Assembly (NCBI GenBank): GCA_003427395.1
Contig: BFEA01000052.1
Span: forward strand, 1,810,738-1,849,487
DNA from: Chara braunii
Lineage: Eukaryota > Streptophyta > Charophyceae > Charales > Characeae
Reading direction: 5' to 3'
Length of the DNA stretch: 38,750 nt
The position numbers and the translations under genes are program-made. Shown here piece after piece: positions 38,033-38,750 of this stretch (position 1 is the first letter of the stretch; the number at the start of each line of letters is the position of its first letter). The notes beneath the pieces are model-generated. The model saw nothing but the letters and a program-made list of their open reading frames with translations, was not told the origin of the DNA and did not search any database.

Positions 38033-38750
38033 TCTTCTGTCGTCATCTTCTGCTTTCCTGTCTTCCATTTCTGCTTATTTTCTTCTTCTGCTGCCTCTTC
38101 CTTCCCTCCCTGTCTTCTTCCTTCGCTGTTTGCTTTTTTTCCTCACTGGCCATAACGCAAGCAGTTCGCTGCCCTGCCTTCTTCTTCTTCTTCTTCATCT
38201 TCATCTTCTTCTTCTTCTTCTTCTTCTTCTTCTTCTTCTTCTTCTTCTTCAATGATCTTCTTCCTCTTATGTTGTTTTTCTTCTTCTTTTCTCCCCTTGC
38301 CTCTTCTTCCTCCTCCTCCCTTTCTTCCTCCCGTTGCTGTTTTTCTCATTGGCTATGGCGCCGAGAGTTGCTGGCCCTTCTTCCTTCGGACTTGTCTTCT
38401 TCTTCCTCTTCTTCCTCTTCTTCCTCTCTTTTCCTCTTCTTCCTCTCTCTTCCTCTTCTTCTTCTTCTTCTTCTTCTTCTTCTTCTTCTTCTTCTTCTTC
38501 CCTCCTCCTCACGGTCTTCTTACGTTTCTTCCGCCTTTTCGTCGTCTATTTTTTTTCCTGTTGGTTTTTCGGTTCTCGTCGCGTCCTTGTGCCTAAGAAA
38601 GAAAAGCAAAAAAAGTTGACGAGAACCGAAAAACCAACAGGAAAAAAAATAGACGTCCTGCAATCGCTCGTCCTCGAATGTGTCGTCGTCTACTTACTCG
38701 TGTCCTTCAAATTCCTTGTGGTCTTTTTTTTTTTTTTTTTTTTTTTTTTT
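37939..38750 (+). repeat. PEX5 intron 1 (5' part): (CT)n and (CTT)n
   Basis: After the GTGAGG donor come (CT)n at 38000-38023, (CTT)n at about 38179-38250 and 38455-38500, and a T run at 38724-38750. The window ends inside this intron. Confidence 0.75.
38544..38654. repeat. Perfect 37-bp inverted repeat with 37-nt loop
   Basis: 38544-38580 and 38618-38654 are exact reverse complements, containing CCTGTTGGTTTTTCGG and its inverse. It could be a recent fold-back insertion, a hairpin RNA source or an assembly or sequencing fold-back artefact. Confidence 0.9.

Noticed and set aside
37939-38619. Extension of the PEX5 frame into a 272-codon Ser/Leu/Phe-rich protein
   Set aside because: A splice donor follows the conserved KTQ, and the rest is (CT)n/(CTT)n intron sequence.

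Overview
The window is nuclear DNA of a green plant or streptophyte alga with a large, repeat-swollen genome. The evidence is a plant-type PEX5 first exon, GT-AG introns, plant-like U6 snRNA copies, telobox (AAACCCTAA) motifs and tRNA-derived SINEs. A charophyte such as Chara is my best guess; that is inference, not proof. Genes are sparse, and most of the window is microsatellite, minisatellite, SINE, MITE and decayed transposon sequence.

Layout. 1-12.6 kb is repeats: (AG)n, fold-back elements, a 1.3-kb pyrimidine tract, tRNA-derived SINEs, a three-copy MITE family, three U6-like copies, a (GAT)n field, a GC-rich satellite and a telobox tandem array. One candidate Cys/His-rich exon sits at 7765-8088. 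An F-box gene lies at 12762-13943. Tandem duplications and trinucleotide runs follow. A TRAIP/NOPO-like RING E3 ligase gene spans 18085-22845 in two exons. Its intron contains an assembly gap, and its RING start is preceded by degenerate tandem copies of itself. 23-27 kb is AT-richer repeat DNA with a dimeric SINE. 27.7-31.3 kb is dominated by short perfect stem-loops. 31.8-35.4 kb holds a duplicated TATA/hairpin/splice-donor module, a minisatellite, a second dimeric SINE and a LINE-like remnant. 36.9-37.8 kb looks like the upstream region of PEX5 (G-box minisatellite, E2F-like sites). PEX5 exon 1 is at 37813-37938, and its pyrimidine-rich intron runs to the window end with a perfect 37-bp inverted repeat.

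The three recognised genes (F-box adaptor, replisome-type RING ligase, peroxisomal import receptor) are not an operon or obvious pathway. The most unusual signal is the stem-loop field at about 28.16-29.44 kb, with a three-way junction, a possible H-type pseudoknot and four hairpins sharing one stem. It is linked to a dispersed family in which stems change while loops stay conserved, which suggests a structured RNA or ssDNA element.
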